From Tumebacillus sp. BK434 (GTDB lineage Bacteria; Bacillota; Bacilli; Tumebacillales; Tumebacillaceae): a DNA stretch of 64,000 bases. The notes under the pieces were generated by a model. That model saw only the letters and a program-made list of their open reading frames with translations. It made no database searches and had not been told where the DNA came from. The DNA lies in contig NZ_SLXS01000004.1 in NCBI RefSeq assembly GCF_004340785.1, positions 425,715 through 489,714 of the forward strand, in the 5' to 3' direction. Every line of letters starts with the position of its first letter. Position 1 is the stretch's first letter. The translations under genes were made by a program, and so were the position numbers. Shown piece by piece: positions 25,220 to 36,090 of the stretch.

Positions 25220-25861
25220 ATGGGACAGATTCAAACCAAACTTCTTCTTGCCACCAAGAACCAAGGCAAAGTCAAAGAGTTTCAACACTTTTTCGCCGAG
25301 CTCGGCTGGCATGTCGAAGCGGTGCCGCAGGACGCGCCCGACGTCGTCGAGGACAAGGATACTTTTGCCGGCAATGCGATCAAGAAGGCTGAGGAGATCG
25401 CCAAAGCGTATCATATGCCGGCGCTGGCCGATGACTCCGGCCTGGAAGTCGATGCGCTGCAAGGTCGACCCGGCGTCTATTCGGCGCGCTTTGCCGGCGA
25501 ACACGCGACCGACGAGCAAAACAACGCGAAACTCTTGCAGGAGCTGACCGGCATCGGGGACGACAGCCGGGCGGCCCGTTTCGTCTCGGCGATCGCGCTG
25601 TCCCGACCGGGGCAGGAGACGCTGGTGTCGTTTGGCACGCTCGAAGGCGCAGTTCTGCACACCGGGCGGGGCACGCAAGGATTCGGCTACGATCCGTTGT
25701 TCGTGCTGCCCGAGCGCGGCAAGACGCTGGCCGAACTCTCATTGGAAGAAAAAAATTCCATCTCGCACCGGGCGAAAGCGCTGCGCGGCATGATCGAGAT
25801 GCTGAAGATGGAAGGGCATGACGGCGCGGTGAGCGAGTCGGAGCAAGGGCCGGGCGAATGA
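25220..25861 (+). CDS. rdgB: XTP/dITP diphosphatase (RdgB/HAM1)
   Basis: 213 residues. LLLATKNQGKVKEFQ near the N-terminus, DTFAGNAIKKA, LADDSGLEVDALQGRPGVYSAR, GFGYDPLF and SHRAKAL, all HAM1-family signatures. Removes deaminated purine nucleotides (ITP, XTP) from the pool. The tail after residue 200 is acidic and unconserved. Its stop overlaps the ysnB start (ATGA). The B. subtilis orthologue is ysnA. Confidence 0.95.
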   Translation: MGQIQTKLLLATKNQGKVKEFQHFFAELGWHVEAVPQDAPDVVEDKDTFAGNAIKKAEEIAKAYHMPALADDSGLEVDALQGRPGVYSARFAGEHATDEQNNAKLLQELTGIGDDSRAARFVSAIALSRPGQETLVSFGTLEGAVLHTGRGTQGFGYDPLFVLPERGKTLAELSLEEKNSISHRAKALRGMIEMLKMEGHDGAVSESEQGPGE

Positions 25862-26409
25862 GCGGAACCTACCGTGTGCTGATCCTCTCCGATTCGCATG
25901 GGCGAACCGACCGGATCGACGAGGTGATCGCGCAGGTTCAGGCACGCTTGGGCGGCTATGACTTGCTCCTGCACGCCGGTGACCATGCGGAGGATGTGCT
26001 CGACGGGAAGTATCCCAATGCCGTGACCGTCTGCGGCAACTGCGATCCGTACGGCAGTGCCGCGGAGGAACAGGCGCTCGACCTGTACGGCGTGCCGGCC
26101 CTGCTTTTGCACGGGCACACGGTGAGCGTCAAAACGTCGCCGCTTCAGCTCGTCTACAAGGCGGCAGAACAGGGCGTGCAGCTCGCCGTGTTCGGGCATA
26201 CGCACACGCCGGTCCTGTTTGTCGAGGACGGCTGCGTGTTTCTCAATCCGGGCAGCCTGTCCGTTCCGCGCGGCTATACGGTGTGCACCTATGCCGTATT
26301 GGAACTTTGCGCGGGAGAAGCGGGGATTCAGGGCCGATTTTCGTTCTATACGCTCGATGGCACGCCGATTCCCGCCTTTGACATGGAGCATGTTTTTTCG
26401 ATACGATAG
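25858..26409 (+). CDS. ysnB: YfcE/MJ0936-type metallophosphoesterase (YsnB)
   Basis: 183 residues. Metal-binding motifs LILSDSHGRTDRI, LLHAGDHAED, VCGNCDPYG, LLLHGHTVSVK and VFGHTHTPVLF, with NPGSLSVPRG, all in family order. A di-metal phosphodiesterase; the physiological substrate is unknown. Translationally coupled to rdgB by a 4-base overlap, as in B. subtilis. Confidence 0.93.
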   Translation: MSGTYRVLILSDSHGRTDRIDEVIAQVQARLGGYDLLLHAGDHAEDVLDGKYPNAVTVCGNCDPYGSAAEEQALDLYGVPALLLHGHTVSVKTSPLQLVYKAAEQGVQLAVFGHTHTPVLFVEDGCVFLNPGSLSVPRGYTVCTYAVLELCAGEAGIQGRFSFYTLDGTPIPAFDMEHVFSIR

Positions 26410-26442
26410 GACCGCTGACATCACCCGTCGGCGGTCTTTTTT
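26410..26442 (+). terminator. intrinsic terminator of the racE-ysnB region
   Basis: GACCGC / GCGGTC stem followed by TTTTTT. Confidence 0.82.
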
Positions 26443-26469
26443 CTTCCGTAAGTTTCCTGGTGCAAAGTG

Positions 26470-26499
26470 TTGACTTTCCGATTCGTTTTGTTGTATACT
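26470..26499 (+). promoter_or_regulatory. promoter of the tRNA cluster
   Basis: TTGACT, 18 bases, TATACT, 43 bases before tRNA-Gly. Confidence 0.75.
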
Positions 26500-26541
26500 A
26501 ACTTTCGTCGCCGCAAGAGCGACACGTTTTCTTCAACATGC

Positions 26542-26615
26542 GCGGGTGTAGTTCAATGGTAGAACTCCAGCCTTCCAAGCTGGTCGCGTGGGTTCGATTC
26601 CCATCACCCGCTCCA
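26542..26615 (+). tRNA. tRNA-Gly (TCC)
   Basis: Acceptor GCGGGTG/CACCCGC, D arm, anticodon loop CTTCCAA (TCC), T-loop GGTTCGATTCC, encoded CCA. Mature part ends at 26612 before CCA. Confidence 0.96.
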
Positions 26616-26624
26616 TATCTTCTT

Positions 26625-26701
<77 letters not shown>

Positions 26702-26706
26702 TCAAT

Positions 26707-26783
26707 GGCGGCCGTGGCGAAGTGGTTAACGCACCAGATTGTGGCTCTGGCATTCGGGGGTTCGATTCCCCTCGGTCGCCCCA
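26707..26783 (+). tRNA. tRNA-His (GTG)
   Basis: Acceptor GCGGCCG/CGGTCGC with the extra 5' G at -1 opposite C73 that marks tRNA-His, anticodon loop TTGTGGC (GTG), T-loop GGTTCGATTCC, encoded CCA. Confidence 0.96.
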
Positions 26784-26808
26784 TTGATTTTTTTATTTTT
26801 GCTCCCGT

Positions 26809-26883
26809 TGGGGTGTCGCCAAGCGGTAAGGCAACGGACTTTGACTCCGTCATGCGAAGGTTCGATCCCTTCCACCCCAGCCA
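26809..26883 (+). tRNA. tRNA-Gln (TTG)
   Basis: Acceptor TGGGGTG/CACCCCA, anticodon loop CTTTGAC (TTG), T-loop GGTTCGATCCC, encoded CCA. Confidence 0.96.
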
Positions 26884-26905
26884 ACGGTATACTTCCAGAA
26901 AGAGG

Positions 26906-26936
26906 ACACCCCCGTCGCGAAGATGGGGGTGTTTTT
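26906..26936 (+). terminator. terminator of the tRNA cluster
   Basis: ACACCCCC / GGGGGTGT stem followed by TTTTTG. Confidence 0.9.
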
Positions 26937-26940
26937 GTGT

Positions 26941-26968
26941 TTGAACTTATCTCCATTTGTGATATAAT
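26941..26968 (+). promoter_or_regulatory. sigma-A promoter of tig
   Basis: TTGAAC, 16 bases, TATAAT, about 105 bases before the trigger-factor start. Confidence 0.72.
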
Positions 26969-27072
26969 GTAGTGGTTGTATCAATCTACATTGAAAACAT
27001 GCGTGGACAAGCCACAGTACTACATACAAGGCAGCGTTTTCCGCATTGGTTGATTCAAGGGAGGATTCACAG

Positions 27073-28377
27073 ATGGCAGTAGTAGTTAAGAATTGGGAAA
27101 AAATAGAGAAGAACGTCGGCGTTCTTGAATTCGAGGTTGGCGCAGAGCAAGTCGACTCCGCGCTCGACAAAGCATTCAAGAAAGCGCAGAAGACCGTAGC
27201 AGTTCCGGGCTTCCGCAAAGGCAAAGTGCCGCGCCAGATCTTCGAAAACCGCTTTGGCGTTGAGGTATTATATCAAGACGCGCTGGACATCCTGTTACCG
27301 GAAGCCTACACGGCTGCAGTCAACGAAGCGAACATTACGCCGGTTGACCGTCCGGAGATCGATGTTGTCCAATTCGGCAAAGGCGAGACCGCTGTGATCA
27401 AGGCGACCGTCATCGTCAAGCCGGAAGTTGAACTGGGCGCTTTCAAAGGCCTGTCCGTCGAGAAGAAAGACTTCACCGTAACGGCTGATGCGATCGATGC
27501 GGAGCTCACGAACCTGCAAGGTTCCCACGCTGACATCGTCGTAGCGGAAGACGGCGTTGCTGTTGAAAACGGCGACCTCGTCAGCATCGACTTCAAAGGT
27601 TTCGTGAACGGCGAAGCTTTCGAAGGCGGCGAAGCGGACAACTACCAGCTCGAAATCGGCTCCAACACCTTCATCCCGGGCTTCGAAGACCAGATCGTCG
27701 GCATGAAGAAAGGCGAAGAGAAGGAGATCAACGTCAACTTCCCGGAAGCGTACCATGTCGCGACCCTCGCTGGCCAGCCGGCTGTCTTCAAAGTGACCTT
27801 GAACGAGATCAAGCGCAAGCAGCTGCCGGCGCTCGACGATGAGTTTGTCAAGGACATCTCCGAGTTCAACACCCTTGACGAATTGAAGGCTGACATCGAG
27901 AATAAACTCAAAGAAAAAGCGGAGCACGACTCCAAGATGTATGTGGAAGAAGCGGTGATCAACCAAGCGGTTGAGAACGCGACGATCGAGATTCCGGAAG
28001 CGATGATCGACAACGAGATCGAATTCCTGATGAACGACTTCAAACAGCGTCTGCAACAGCAAGGCATTCCGTTTGACGCGTACGTTCAGTTCACCGGCGC
28101 AACTGCCGAAGGCCTGAAAGACGAGTTCCGCGGTCAAGCGGTTAACCGTGTCCGCACCGGTCTGGTTCTGGAAGCGATCACCGCTGCAGAAGGAATCGAA
28201 GCGACCGAAGAAGAAATCAATACAGAGCTGGAGAAAATCGCTGCTTCCGCGAAGATGGAAGTGGAGCGCGTGAAGAGCATCCTCGAAGCGCGTGATCCGG
28301 GTCTGTCCAACCTGCACAACGATATCAAAACTCGCAAGACGATCGCAGTACTCGTTGAATCTGCGAAAGTTGAGTAG
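27073..28377 (+). CDS. tig: trigger factor
   Basis: 434 residues. Ribosome-binding tip GFRKGKVPRQIFENRFG (around 44-60), FKBP-type PPIase domain (NGDLVSIDFKGFVNGEAFEGG; IPGFEDQIVGMKKGEEKEINVNFPE) and a long helical C-terminal chaperone domain rich in Glu/Lys. Ribosome-associated folding factor. ATG 27073 follows AAGGGAGG; the GTG 27 bases earlier is out of range. Own promoter and terminator; followed by clpX as in most Firmicutes. Confidence 0.97.
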   Translation: MAVVVKNWEKIEKNVGVLEFEVGAEQVDSALDKAFKKAQKTVAVPGFRKGKVPRQIFENRFGVEVLYQDALDILLPEAYTAAVNEANITPVDRPEIDVVQFGKGETAVIKATVIVKPEVELGAFKGLSVEKKDFTVTADAIDAELTNLQGSHADIVVAEDGVAVENGDLVSIDFKGFVNGEAFEGGEADNYQLEIGSNTFIPGFEDQIVGMKKGEEKEINVNFPEAYHVATLAGQPAVFKVTLNEIKRKQLPALDDEFVKDISEFNTLDELKADIENKLKEKAEHDSKMYVEEAVINQAVENATIEIPEAMIDNEIEFLMNDFKQRLQQQGIPFDAYVQFTGATAEGLKDEFRGQAVNRVRTGLVLEAITAAEGIEATEEEINTELEKIAASAKMEVERVKSILEARDPGLSNLHNDIKTRKTIAVLVESAKVE

Positions 28378-28415
28378 TTCCCACATATCGAAGTACCAAT
28401 AGGTTCTGGAGGAAA

Positions 28416-28447
28416 CAAGGCACTTTGCATAAAGGTGCCTTGTTTTT
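28416..28447 (+). terminator. intrinsic terminator of tig
   Basis: CAAGGCAC / GTGCCTTG stem with an AT-rich loop, then TTTTT. Confidence 0.88.
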
Positions 28448-28522
28448 CCAAAATACATAATGCGAGTTCTTGATCGCAGTTGTCAGGGTGTCGCGGGGCA
28501 CTTTACGTAAGGGAGGGTTACA

Positions 28523-29776
<1,254 letters not shown>

Positions 29777-29791
29777 ACGGCCGCTCCACGA

Positions 29792-29825
29792 GAACCGATT
29801 CCAGCCTTTGGAGTCGGTTCTTTTT
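29792..29825 (+). terminator. intrinsic terminator of clpX
   Basis: GAACCGATTCCA / TGGAGTCGGTTC stem (one G.T pair) followed by TTTTTC. Confidence 0.9.
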
Positions 29826-29912
29826 CATGTCGGCAAAGGTTTTACTTGGCTTTTCTGGGGACATACTAAATCCAATGCTACGGATCGTGAAGTTGAGGGG
29901 GGTACCTAAACG

Positions 29913-31619
29913 ATGAGTTTCACCATGATCCTGAGTCTGGTGCAAGTGTTTTTTGCCGTTGTCATCGGGCTCTATTTTTGGAACCAGTTAAAAGCCCAGC
30001 AGAACAACCGCTCCGCCATTGAGAGCGAATCGAAAAAAGAGCTGGAGAAACTGCGCAAGCTGCGGGCGATCGCTTTGACCGAACCGCTGGCCGAAAAGAC
30101 GCGCCCGGCCAAGTTTGAAGAGATCGTCGGGCAAGCTGACGGGATTAAAGCATTGCGCGCCGCGCTTTGTGGCCCGAACCCGCAGCACGTCATCATCTAT
30201 GGACCGCCTGGCGTCGGGAAGACGGCTGCCGCGCGGCTCGTGCTGTCTGAAGCGAAAAAAAATACGGTGTCGCCGTTTGGCAAAGACGCCAAGTTTATCG
30301 AACTGGACGCCACCACCGCCCGCTTTGACGAGCGGGGCATTGCCGACCCGCTGATCGGCTCGGTGCATGACCCGATCTACCAAGGGGCAGGGGCGATGGG
30401 GATGGCGGGCATACCGCAGCCGAAGGCGGGGGCCGTCACAAAAGCGCATGGCGGCGTGCTGTTCATCGACGAGATCGGGGAGCTGCACCCGATTCAGATG
30501 AACAAGCTGTTAAAAGTGCTCGAAGACCGCAAAGTGTTCCTCGAGAGCGCCTACTACTCGTCTGAAGACAACCAGATTCCCAGCCATATTCACGACATCT
30601 TCCAAAACGGTCTGCCGGCCGACTTCCGCATGATCGGCGCGACGACGCGCACGGCCGATGAGATTCCGCCGGCGATCCGCTCGCGCTGCGTGGAGATCTT
30701 CTTCCGCGCCTTAAAGCCGGAGGAGATCAAATCGATCGTCACCACCGCCGCCAAAAAGATTCTGTTCGACATCGAAGAAGGCGCTGTACAGACGATCGCC
30801 AAATACGCCACCAACGGCCGCGAAGCGGTCAACGTGGTGCAGACGGCGGCCGGCATCGCGCTTGGCGAATCGCGCAAACATATCGCCACCGCCGATGTGG
30901 AGTGGGTGATCAACTGTTCACAGATCTCGCCGCGCCCGGAGAAACAGGTGCCGGACCTGCCGCAGGTCGGCTTTGTCAATGGACTTGCTGTTTACGGTCC
31001 GAACATGGGGATGCTCTTGGAGATCGAAGTCACCGCGACTTACGCTTCCGAAAAAGGCAAAGGCACGATCAACATCACCGGCGTCGTCGAAGAGGAGCAG
31101 ACCAACGGCGGCGCGCGCAGCACCCGGCGCAAGTCGATGGCCAAAGGCTCGGTCGAAAACGTGATGACCGTGTTGCGCCGGACGTTGGATGTCGATCCGC
31201 TCGACTATGACCTGCACGTCAACTTCCCGGGCGGCATCCCGGTCGACGGCCCGTCGGCAGGCATCACGATGGCGACGGCGATCTACTCGGCGATCAAAGG
31301 CATCCCGGTCGACAACCGCGTGGCGATGACCGGCGAAGTCTCGATTCGCGGCTTCGTCAAGCCGATCGGCGGGGTGATCGCCAAAGTCGAAGCGGCGAAG
31401 CAGGCCGGAGCGACGCGCGTCGTCATTCCGAAAGACAATTGGCAGGACATCTTCAAAACGTTTGAAGGCGTCGAGATCATCCCGGTCGAGCGCATCGAGC
31501 AGGTGATCGACCTGTCGCTGATGCCGGAAGAGCTTTCGGAAAAAAGCGCGGTTGCTGCTCCCGCGCCTGCCAATCTGCTCACCGTTCCTTCGGTCAACAT
31601 GTCGAAGCAAGCGCCATAG
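29913..31619 (+). CDS. lonB: ATP-dependent protease LonB
   Basis: 568 residues, LonB-sized (no long N-terminal LAN domain). N-terminal hydrophobic helix (MILSLVQVFFAVVIGLYFW) for membrane anchoring, Walker [15 protein letters not shown], Walker B VLFIDEIGELHP, and the Lon protease domain with catalytic Ser in VDGPSAGITMA and Lys in KPIGGVIAKVEAAKQAG. B. subtilis LonB is made in the forespore under sigma-F; no clear sigma-F site was identified here. Sits between clpX and lonA as in B. subtilis. Confidence 0.95.
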   Translation: MSFTMILSLVQVFFAVVIGLYFWNQLKAQQNNRSAIESESKKELEKLRKLRAIALTEPLAEKTRPAKFEEIVGQADGIKALRAALCGPNPQHVIIYGPPGVGKTAAARLVLSEAKKNTVSPFGKDAKFIELDATTARFDERGIADPLIGSVHDPIYQGAGAMGMAGIPQPKAGAVTKAHGGVLFIDEIGELHPIQMNKLLKVLEDRKVFLESAYYSSEDNQIPSHIHDIFQNGLPADFRMIGATTRTADEIPPAIRSRCVEIFFRALKPEEIKSIVTTAAKKILFDIEEGAVQTIAKYATNGREAVNVVQTAAGIALGESRKHIATADVEWVINCSQISPRPEKQVPDLPQVGFVNGLAVYGPNMGMLLEIEVTATYASEKGKGTINITGVVEEEQTNGGARSTRRKSMAKGSVENVMTVLRRTLDVDPLDYDLHVNFPGGIPVDGPSAGITMATAIYSAIKGIPVDNRVAMTGEVSIRGFVKPIGGVIAKVEAAKQAGATRVVIPKDNWQDIFKTFEGVEIIPVERIEQVIDLSLMPEELSEKSAVAAPAPANLLTVPSVNMSKQAP

Positions 31620-31639
31620 AATACACAACATGCATACGT

Positions 31640-31666
31640 GGGGAGCTGTTGAACTCCCCGCTTTTG
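31640..31666 (+). terminator. intrinsic terminator of lonB
   Basis: GGGGAG / CTCCCC stem followed by GCTTTTG; weak T-run. Confidence 0.6.
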
Positions 31667-31706
31667 CATGCAAGGGAACAAAGCACGGTTTTTTAATGGT
31701 CAGGAT

Positions 31707-31735
31707 TAGACAAACAACATGCCTTACGGTACAAT
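31707..31735 (+). promoter_or_regulatory. promoter of lonA
   Basis: TAGACA, 17 bases, TACAAT, about 60 bases before lonA. No CtsR or CIRCE operator recognised. Confidence 0.6.
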
Positions 31736-31792
31736 TGGCATACTAGCAAAAGCAGGTACTTTTTTCTTTTTCATGTGATGGAGGTGAACACG

Positions 31793-34114
31793 ATGGGTAT
31801 CAGCACGAAGCGCACCCTTCCGCTGTTGCCGCTGCGCGGACTTATCGTCTATCCCACCATGGTCATGCACTTTGACGTGGGTCGGGAAGTATCGGTCAAA
31901 GCGGTGGAACGGGCGATGGTTGGCGAAAATCTGATCCTCCTCGTCTCGCAGGTAGAAACTCATATTGATGACCCGGAGCCGGAAGATCTGTTTGATGTCG
32001 GCACTGTCGCCAAAGTCAAGCAAATGCTCAAGCTGCCCAACGGCACGATGCGCGTCATCGTCGAAGGCTTGAACCGGGCCAAAGTTGGCGGTTATGTGCA
32101 GACGGACGAATGCTATGTCGTCGAAGTGGAGGAACTGCCGGAGCCGGCCGACAACGACCCGGAGACGGAAGCGCTGATGCGCGCAGTTCTGCACCAGTTT
32201 GAACAATATATCAAGATCTCCAAGAAGATCACGCAGGAGACGCTGGCTGCCGTCACCGATATCGACGAGCCGGGCCGTCTGGCCGATGCCATCGCGTCGC
32301 ACCTGACGCTGAAGATCAACGACAAGCAGGAGATTCTGGAAGCGGTCGATGTGAAAGAGCGTCTGGAGCGGCTGCTCAAGATCTTGTCTGACGAGCGCGA
32401 AGTGCTGGAGCTGGAGCGCAAGATCAACCAGCGCGTCCGCAAGCAGATGGAGAAGACGCAGAAGGAATACTATCTGCGCGAACAGATGAAAGCGATCCAG
32501 AAGGAACTGGGCGATAAGGAAGGCCGTGGCGGTGAAGCGGAAGAGCTGCGCGAGCTGGCCGCCAAGAAAAATCTGCCCGATGAAGTGCGCGAGAAAGTCG
32601 AGAAGGAGATCGACCGGCTGGAGAAAATGCCGACCACCTCGGCGGAAGGCGGCGTGATCCGCACCTACATCGACTGGATTCTGGCCCTGCCGTGGACAGA
32701 AGAAGGCGAAGAGGACATCGACATCATGCGCGCGGAAGAGATTCTCGACGAGGAGCATTACGGCCTCGACAAGATCAAGGAGCGCATTCTCGAATACTTG
32801 GCCGTGCAGAAGCTGGTCAAAAAGCTGAAAGGCCCGATCCTGTGTCTGGCCGGACCGCCCGGAGTGGGCAAAACGTCTCTGGCGCGCTCGATCGCCAAGG
32901 CGCTGAACCGCAAATTCGTCCGCGTGTCGCTCGGCGGCGTGCGCGATGAAGCGGAGATTCGCGGGCACAGAAGAACATACGTCGGCGCGATGCCGGGCCG
33001 TGTGATTCAAGGCATGAAGACGGCAGGCGAAAACAACCCGCTCTTCCTGCTCGACGAGATCGACAAGATGACGTCCGACTTCCGCGGCGACCCGTCGTCG
33101 GCGCTGCTCGAAGTGCTCGACCCGGAGCAAAACAACACGTTCAGCGATCATTACATAGAAATTCCCTATGACCTGTCCAAGGTCATGTTCATCACCACCG
33201 CCAACGTGCTGCACAACATCCCGCAGCCGCTGATGGATCGGATGGAAGTGATCTCGCTGTCCGGCTACACAGAGGTGGAGAAGCTGCACATCGTCAAGAA
33301 CCACCTGCTGATCAAACAGCTGGAGAACCACGGTCTGCAGCCGGAGCAGGTGGAGATCACCGACGAGACGATCTATGCGGTCATCCGCGGCTACACCCGC
33401 GAAGCGGGTGTGCGCAACCTGGAGCGTCAGATCGCTTCGCTGTGCCGCAAAGCGGCGAAGCAGATCGTGTCCGGCGAAGCGGAACACGTGACGATCACGC
33501 CGGAGAACCTGCCCGACTATCTCGGCGGTGCGCGCTTCCGGCATGGCCTGGCGGAGAAGGAAGACCAAGTGGGCGTCGTGACCGGACTGGCGTGGACGGC
33601 TGTCGGCGGGGAGACGCTCTCCATCGAAGCGACCACCTATGCGGGCAAAGGCAAGCTGACTTTGACCGGCCAGCTCGGTGACGTGATGAAAGAGTCGGCG
33701 CAAGCGGCGTTCTCGTACATCCGCTCGCGTTCGGAAGCTTTGGGCGTCGATCCGAACTTCCTGGAGAAAAATGACATCCATCTGCACATCCCGGAAGGCG
33801 CGATTCCGAAAGACGGTCCGTCGGCGGGCATCTCGATGTGCCTCGCCCTGATCTCGCAGATGACCGGCGTTCCGGTGTCCCGCGAAGTCGCGATGACCGG
33901 CGAGATCACCTTGCGCGGCCATGTCCTGCCGATCGGCGGCGTCAAAGAGAAGTCCATGGCGGCCCATCGCGCAGGGATCAAGAAAGTGCTCCTGCCGATC
34001 GAAAACAAAAAAGACATTGAAGACATTCCGGAAACGGTCCGCAATGAGCTGCAGATTGTGCTCGTGGAACATATGGACGAAGTGTTGAAAGAAGCGTTGG
34101 TGCAAAACAAATGA
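31793..34114 (+). CDS. lon: ATP-dependent protease La (LonA)
   Basis: 773 residues from ATG 31793 (GGAGG nine bases upstream), usual LonA length. N-terminal substrate-binding LAN domain ([24 protein letters not shown]), coiled helical region ([19 protein letters not shown]), Walker [17 protein letters not shown], Walker [12 protein letters not shown], then the protease domain with Ser in [12 protein letters not shown] and Lys in [13 protein letters not shown]. Degrades misfolded and regulatory proteins. The last bases overlap engB (ATGA). Confidence 0.98.
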   Translation: MGISTKRTLPLLPLRGLIVYPTMVMHFDVGREVSVKAVERAMVGENLILLVSQVETHIDDPEPEDLFDVGTVAKVKQMLKLPNGTMRVIVEGLNRAKVGGYVQTDECYVVEVEELPEPADNDPETEALMRAVLHQFEQYIKISKKITQETLAAVTDIDEPGRLADAIASHLTLKINDKQEILEAVDVKERLERLLKILSDEREVLELERKINQRVRKQMEKTQKEYYLREQMKAIQKELGDKEGRGGEAEELRELAAKKNLPDEVREKVEKEIDRLEKMPTTSAEGGVIRTYIDWILALPWTEEGEEDIDIMRAEEILDEEHYGLDKIKERILEYLAVQKLVKKLKGPILCLAGPPGVGKTSLARSIAKALNRKFVRVSLGGVRDEAEIRGHRRTYVGAMPGRVIQGMKTAGENNPLFLLDEIDKMTSDFRGDPSSALLEVLDPEQNNTFSDHYIEIPYDLSKVMFITTANVLHNIPQPLMDRMEVISLSGYTEVEKLHIVKNHLLIKQLENHGLQPEQVEITDETIYAVIRGYTREAGVRNLERQIASLCRKAAKQIVSGEAEHVTITPENLPDYLGGARFRHGLAEKEDQVGVVTGLAWTAVGGETLSIEATTYAGKGKLTLTGQLGDVMKESAQAAFSYIRSRSEALGVDPNFLEKNDIHLHIPEGAIPKDGPSAGISMCLALISQMTGVPVSREVAMTGEITLRGHVLPIGGVKEKSMAAHRAGIKKVLLPIENKKDIEDIPETVRNELQIVLVEHMDEVLKEALVQNK

Positions 34115-34722
34115 TGATTCGTGATGCCAAGTTTATCATTTCCGCCGTCAAGCCGGATCAATATCCGGAAGGCGACCTGCCAGAGGTAGCGCTGGCAGGC
34201 CGCTCCAACGTCGGGAAATCTTCCTTGATCAACCGGTTGTTGCATCGCCGCGGTTTGGCGCGCACATCGGGGACGCCGGGGAAAACCCAGCAGTTGAACT
34301 ACTACCTGCTGAACGAAGACCTGTATTTTGTCGACCTGCCCGGCTACGGGTTTGCTAAGGTGCCAAAAGATGTCAAAGCCCAGTGGGGCAAGATGATCGG
34401 CACCTACCTCGACAAGCGGGAGAATTTAAAACTGGTCATGCAACTGATCGACATCCGCCATGCGCCGTCGAAAGAGGACGTGGAGATGTATCAGTACCTG
34501 GCCCACTACGCCCGCCCGCATGCGATCGTCGTCACCAAGGCGGACAAAGTAGCGCGGGGCCAATACCAGAAACATATCAAGATCATCAGGGACACGCTGA
34601 AGGTCTTGCCCGGCACGCAGATCATCCTCACCTCTGCGGACACGGGGCTCGGTAAGCAAGAAGTCTGGGATCTGATCGCCAAGCACATCGGTGTTGAAGA
34701 AATCATTCCGCCCTCCGGTTGA
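34111..34722 (+). CDS. engB: ribosome-biogenesis GTPase EngB/YsxC
   Basis: 203 residues. G1 [14 protein letters not shown]2/switch [14 protein letters not shown]3 [10 protein letters not shown]4 VTKADK and G5 TSADTGLG. Essential for 50S subunit assembly. Overlaps the lon stop by 4 bases; a second ATG (34114) is an equally possible start and would drop one residue. lonA-ysxC-hemA order is as in B. subtilis, but here a 5-kb block (34.8-39.9 kb) lies between engB and hemA. Confidence 0.96.
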   Translation: MMIRDAKFIISAVKPDQYPEGDLPEVALAGRSNVGKSSLINRLLHRRGLARTSGTPGKTQQLNYYLLNEDLYFVDLPGYGFAKVPKDVKAQWGKMIGTYLDKRENLKLVMQLIDIRHAPSKEDVEMYQYLAHYARPHAIVVTKADKVARGQYQKHIKIIRDTLKVLPGTQIILTSADTGLGKQEVWDLIAKHIGVEEIIPPSG

Positions 34723-34736
34723 TCCGGAGGGTTTTT
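34711..34736 (+). terminator. intrinsic terminator of lon-engB
   Basis: CCCTCCGG / CCGGAGGG stem followed by TTTTT, overlapping the last engB codons. Confidence 0.9.
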
Positions 34737-34837
34737 GGTTTTTGCTGGGCGATAAACTTTTTTCATAAAAATGAAGGGTATCTCCGCCGGGCGTCGTCTA
34801 TAGAGACAAACGGAAAGAAGCGGAGGAGTGGAGTACG

Positions 34838-35917
34838 ATGAAACTGCATAAAAGCTGGGGCTACGCCCTGATCGTTTTCGGGCTGGTGCTGTTGACGGGA
34901 GCGATCGGCAAGCTGATCCACCTTGATGAATATGTGGCAGCAGAATTGAATCAACAATATGAAAACGGCCGCATCTACATCGACCAGAACATGGATCAAT
35001 TTGGCGAGGAAATGGACCGTTTCGGCCAGAGCATGGAGCAACTGGCGGAAGGCTTCAGCGATGGACACTTGGTGACCGCTGCCGGGGAAGAGGTTGTAGA
35101 ACTGCAGAACATTAAGCGTGTCACACTGGAAAACAATGTGGGACAGATCAAAGTGACGGCCGATCCGAAGGCGACAAAAGTTACCGTCAAATGGGTGAAG
35201 AAGCTGAACACGACCGACTCGAAAGAGGCGGCGGAACAGCGCCTCGAGGAGTTGCAGATCGGCATCAACCGCGTGGAAAATGAGACGTTGAACGTCGCGT
35301 CGGGCGGCTACTATGAAGAGAATTGGCTCAAGCGCTTCCGCATCGACTATGAGCTGATCGTGCCGCCAACATTGGCGGTTGAACTGCACTCGAAAGTCGG
35401 CGACATCACGACGGTCGGCCTGCAGGGCGATCTGCGTGTGGTAGCGAATGTGGCGAAGATCGACATTGACGGCTTTAAAGGCACGCTGAATGTGAAGAAC
35501 AACACGGGGGCGATCTCGATCAAAGGCGGTCAGGCGATCCGCGAGCTTGAGGTCAACTCCAACGTCGGCGCTTTGACCGTGCAGTTGGCGGAGCAGGCGA
35601 ACGTTACCGTTGATGCGAAAACGAACGTCGGCGCTCTTGACAGTCAGTTCCCGCTCAACGAACGCCGCACCGGCCCGAGCAAATCGGTCCAAGGCCAAAT
35701 CGGCCAAGGCGGCGGCCAAGTCAACCTGAACACTAACACCGGGTCGATCGTCATCCTCAAGCAAACGGCCGAACCGACCACCCCGGAGAAGCCGGCAACG
35801 ACAGACAAACCGGCAGCGAATGACAAGCCGGCAACGCCGACCCAACCGGCAGGAAACAACAAGCCGGCAACGCCGACCCAACCGGACGGAAGCAACAAAC
35901 CGGCAACCACGACCTAA
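34838..35917 (+). CDS. membrane-anchored DUF4097-like surface protein with Pro/Thr-rich tail
   Basis: 359 residues. N-terminal membrane anchor (SWGYALIVFGLVLLTGAIGKLI), an amphipathic spacer (~30-80), then a repetitive beta domain (about 95-310) of the DUF4097/'toastrack' type: VTLENNVGQIKVTA, VELHSKVGDITTVGLQGDLRVVANVAKIDIDGFKGTLNVKNNTGAISI, LEVNSNVGALTV. The tail repeats KPATPTQP(A/D)G(N/S)N. The tail appears cut by a TAA at 35915 in a repeat unit that reads TTTQP elsewhere; the same frame stays open for 59 more codons with PTGSNK and TPTQSAG continuing the repeat. Probably extracytoplasmic, function unknown. Confidence 0.72.
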   Translation: MKLHKSWGYALIVFGLVLLTGAIGKLIHLDEYVAAELNQQYENGRIYIDQNMDQFGEEMDRFGQSMEQLAEGFSDGHLVTAAGEEVVELQNIKRVTLENNVGQIKVTADPKATKVTVKWVKKLNTTDSKEAAEQRLEELQIGINRVENETLNVASGGYYEENWLKRFRIDYELIVPPTLAVELHSKVGDITTVGLQGDLRVVANVAKIDIDGFKGTLNVKNNTGAISIKGGQAIRELEVNSNVGALTVQLAEQANVTVDAKTNVGALDSQFPLNERRTGPSKSVQGQIGQGGGQVNLNTNTGSIVILKQTAEPTTPEKPATTDKPAANDKPATPTQPAGNNKPATPTQPDGSNKPATTT

Positions 35918-36055
35918 CCGACAGGGAGCAACAAACAGATAACGCCGACCCAATCTGCAGGAACGCTGACAGCGGCAACGAAGCATCGCTTCGTGCCAAC
36001 GACGGCAAGCGAGACAAGCAAATTGCCAGCAGGCAAACCCTATCCCCCCATGAAA

Positions 36056-36090
36056 AAACCTCTTGCGCCGTCAGGCGTAAGAGGTTTCTT
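36056..36090 (-). terminator. terminator of the EamA transporter gene
   Basis: AAACCTCTT.CGCC / GGCG.AAGAGGTTT stem whose loop contains the EamA stop codon (36071-36073). On the minus strand it is followed by TTTTTT; on the plus strand the T-run is poor. Confidence 0.78.

Noticed and set aside
26705..26972. ORFs over the tRNA genes on both strands
   Set aside because: Entirely explained by four tRNAs, their terminator and the tig promoter.
31724..34105. 793-codon open frame antisense to lon (and similar long ones antisense to the coat genes, 54021-56939, and to hemA, 39312-41291)
   Set aside because: They mirror highly conserved plus-strand genes in GC-rich DNA, have no matching family and no ribosome sites; third-codon GC bias creates them.
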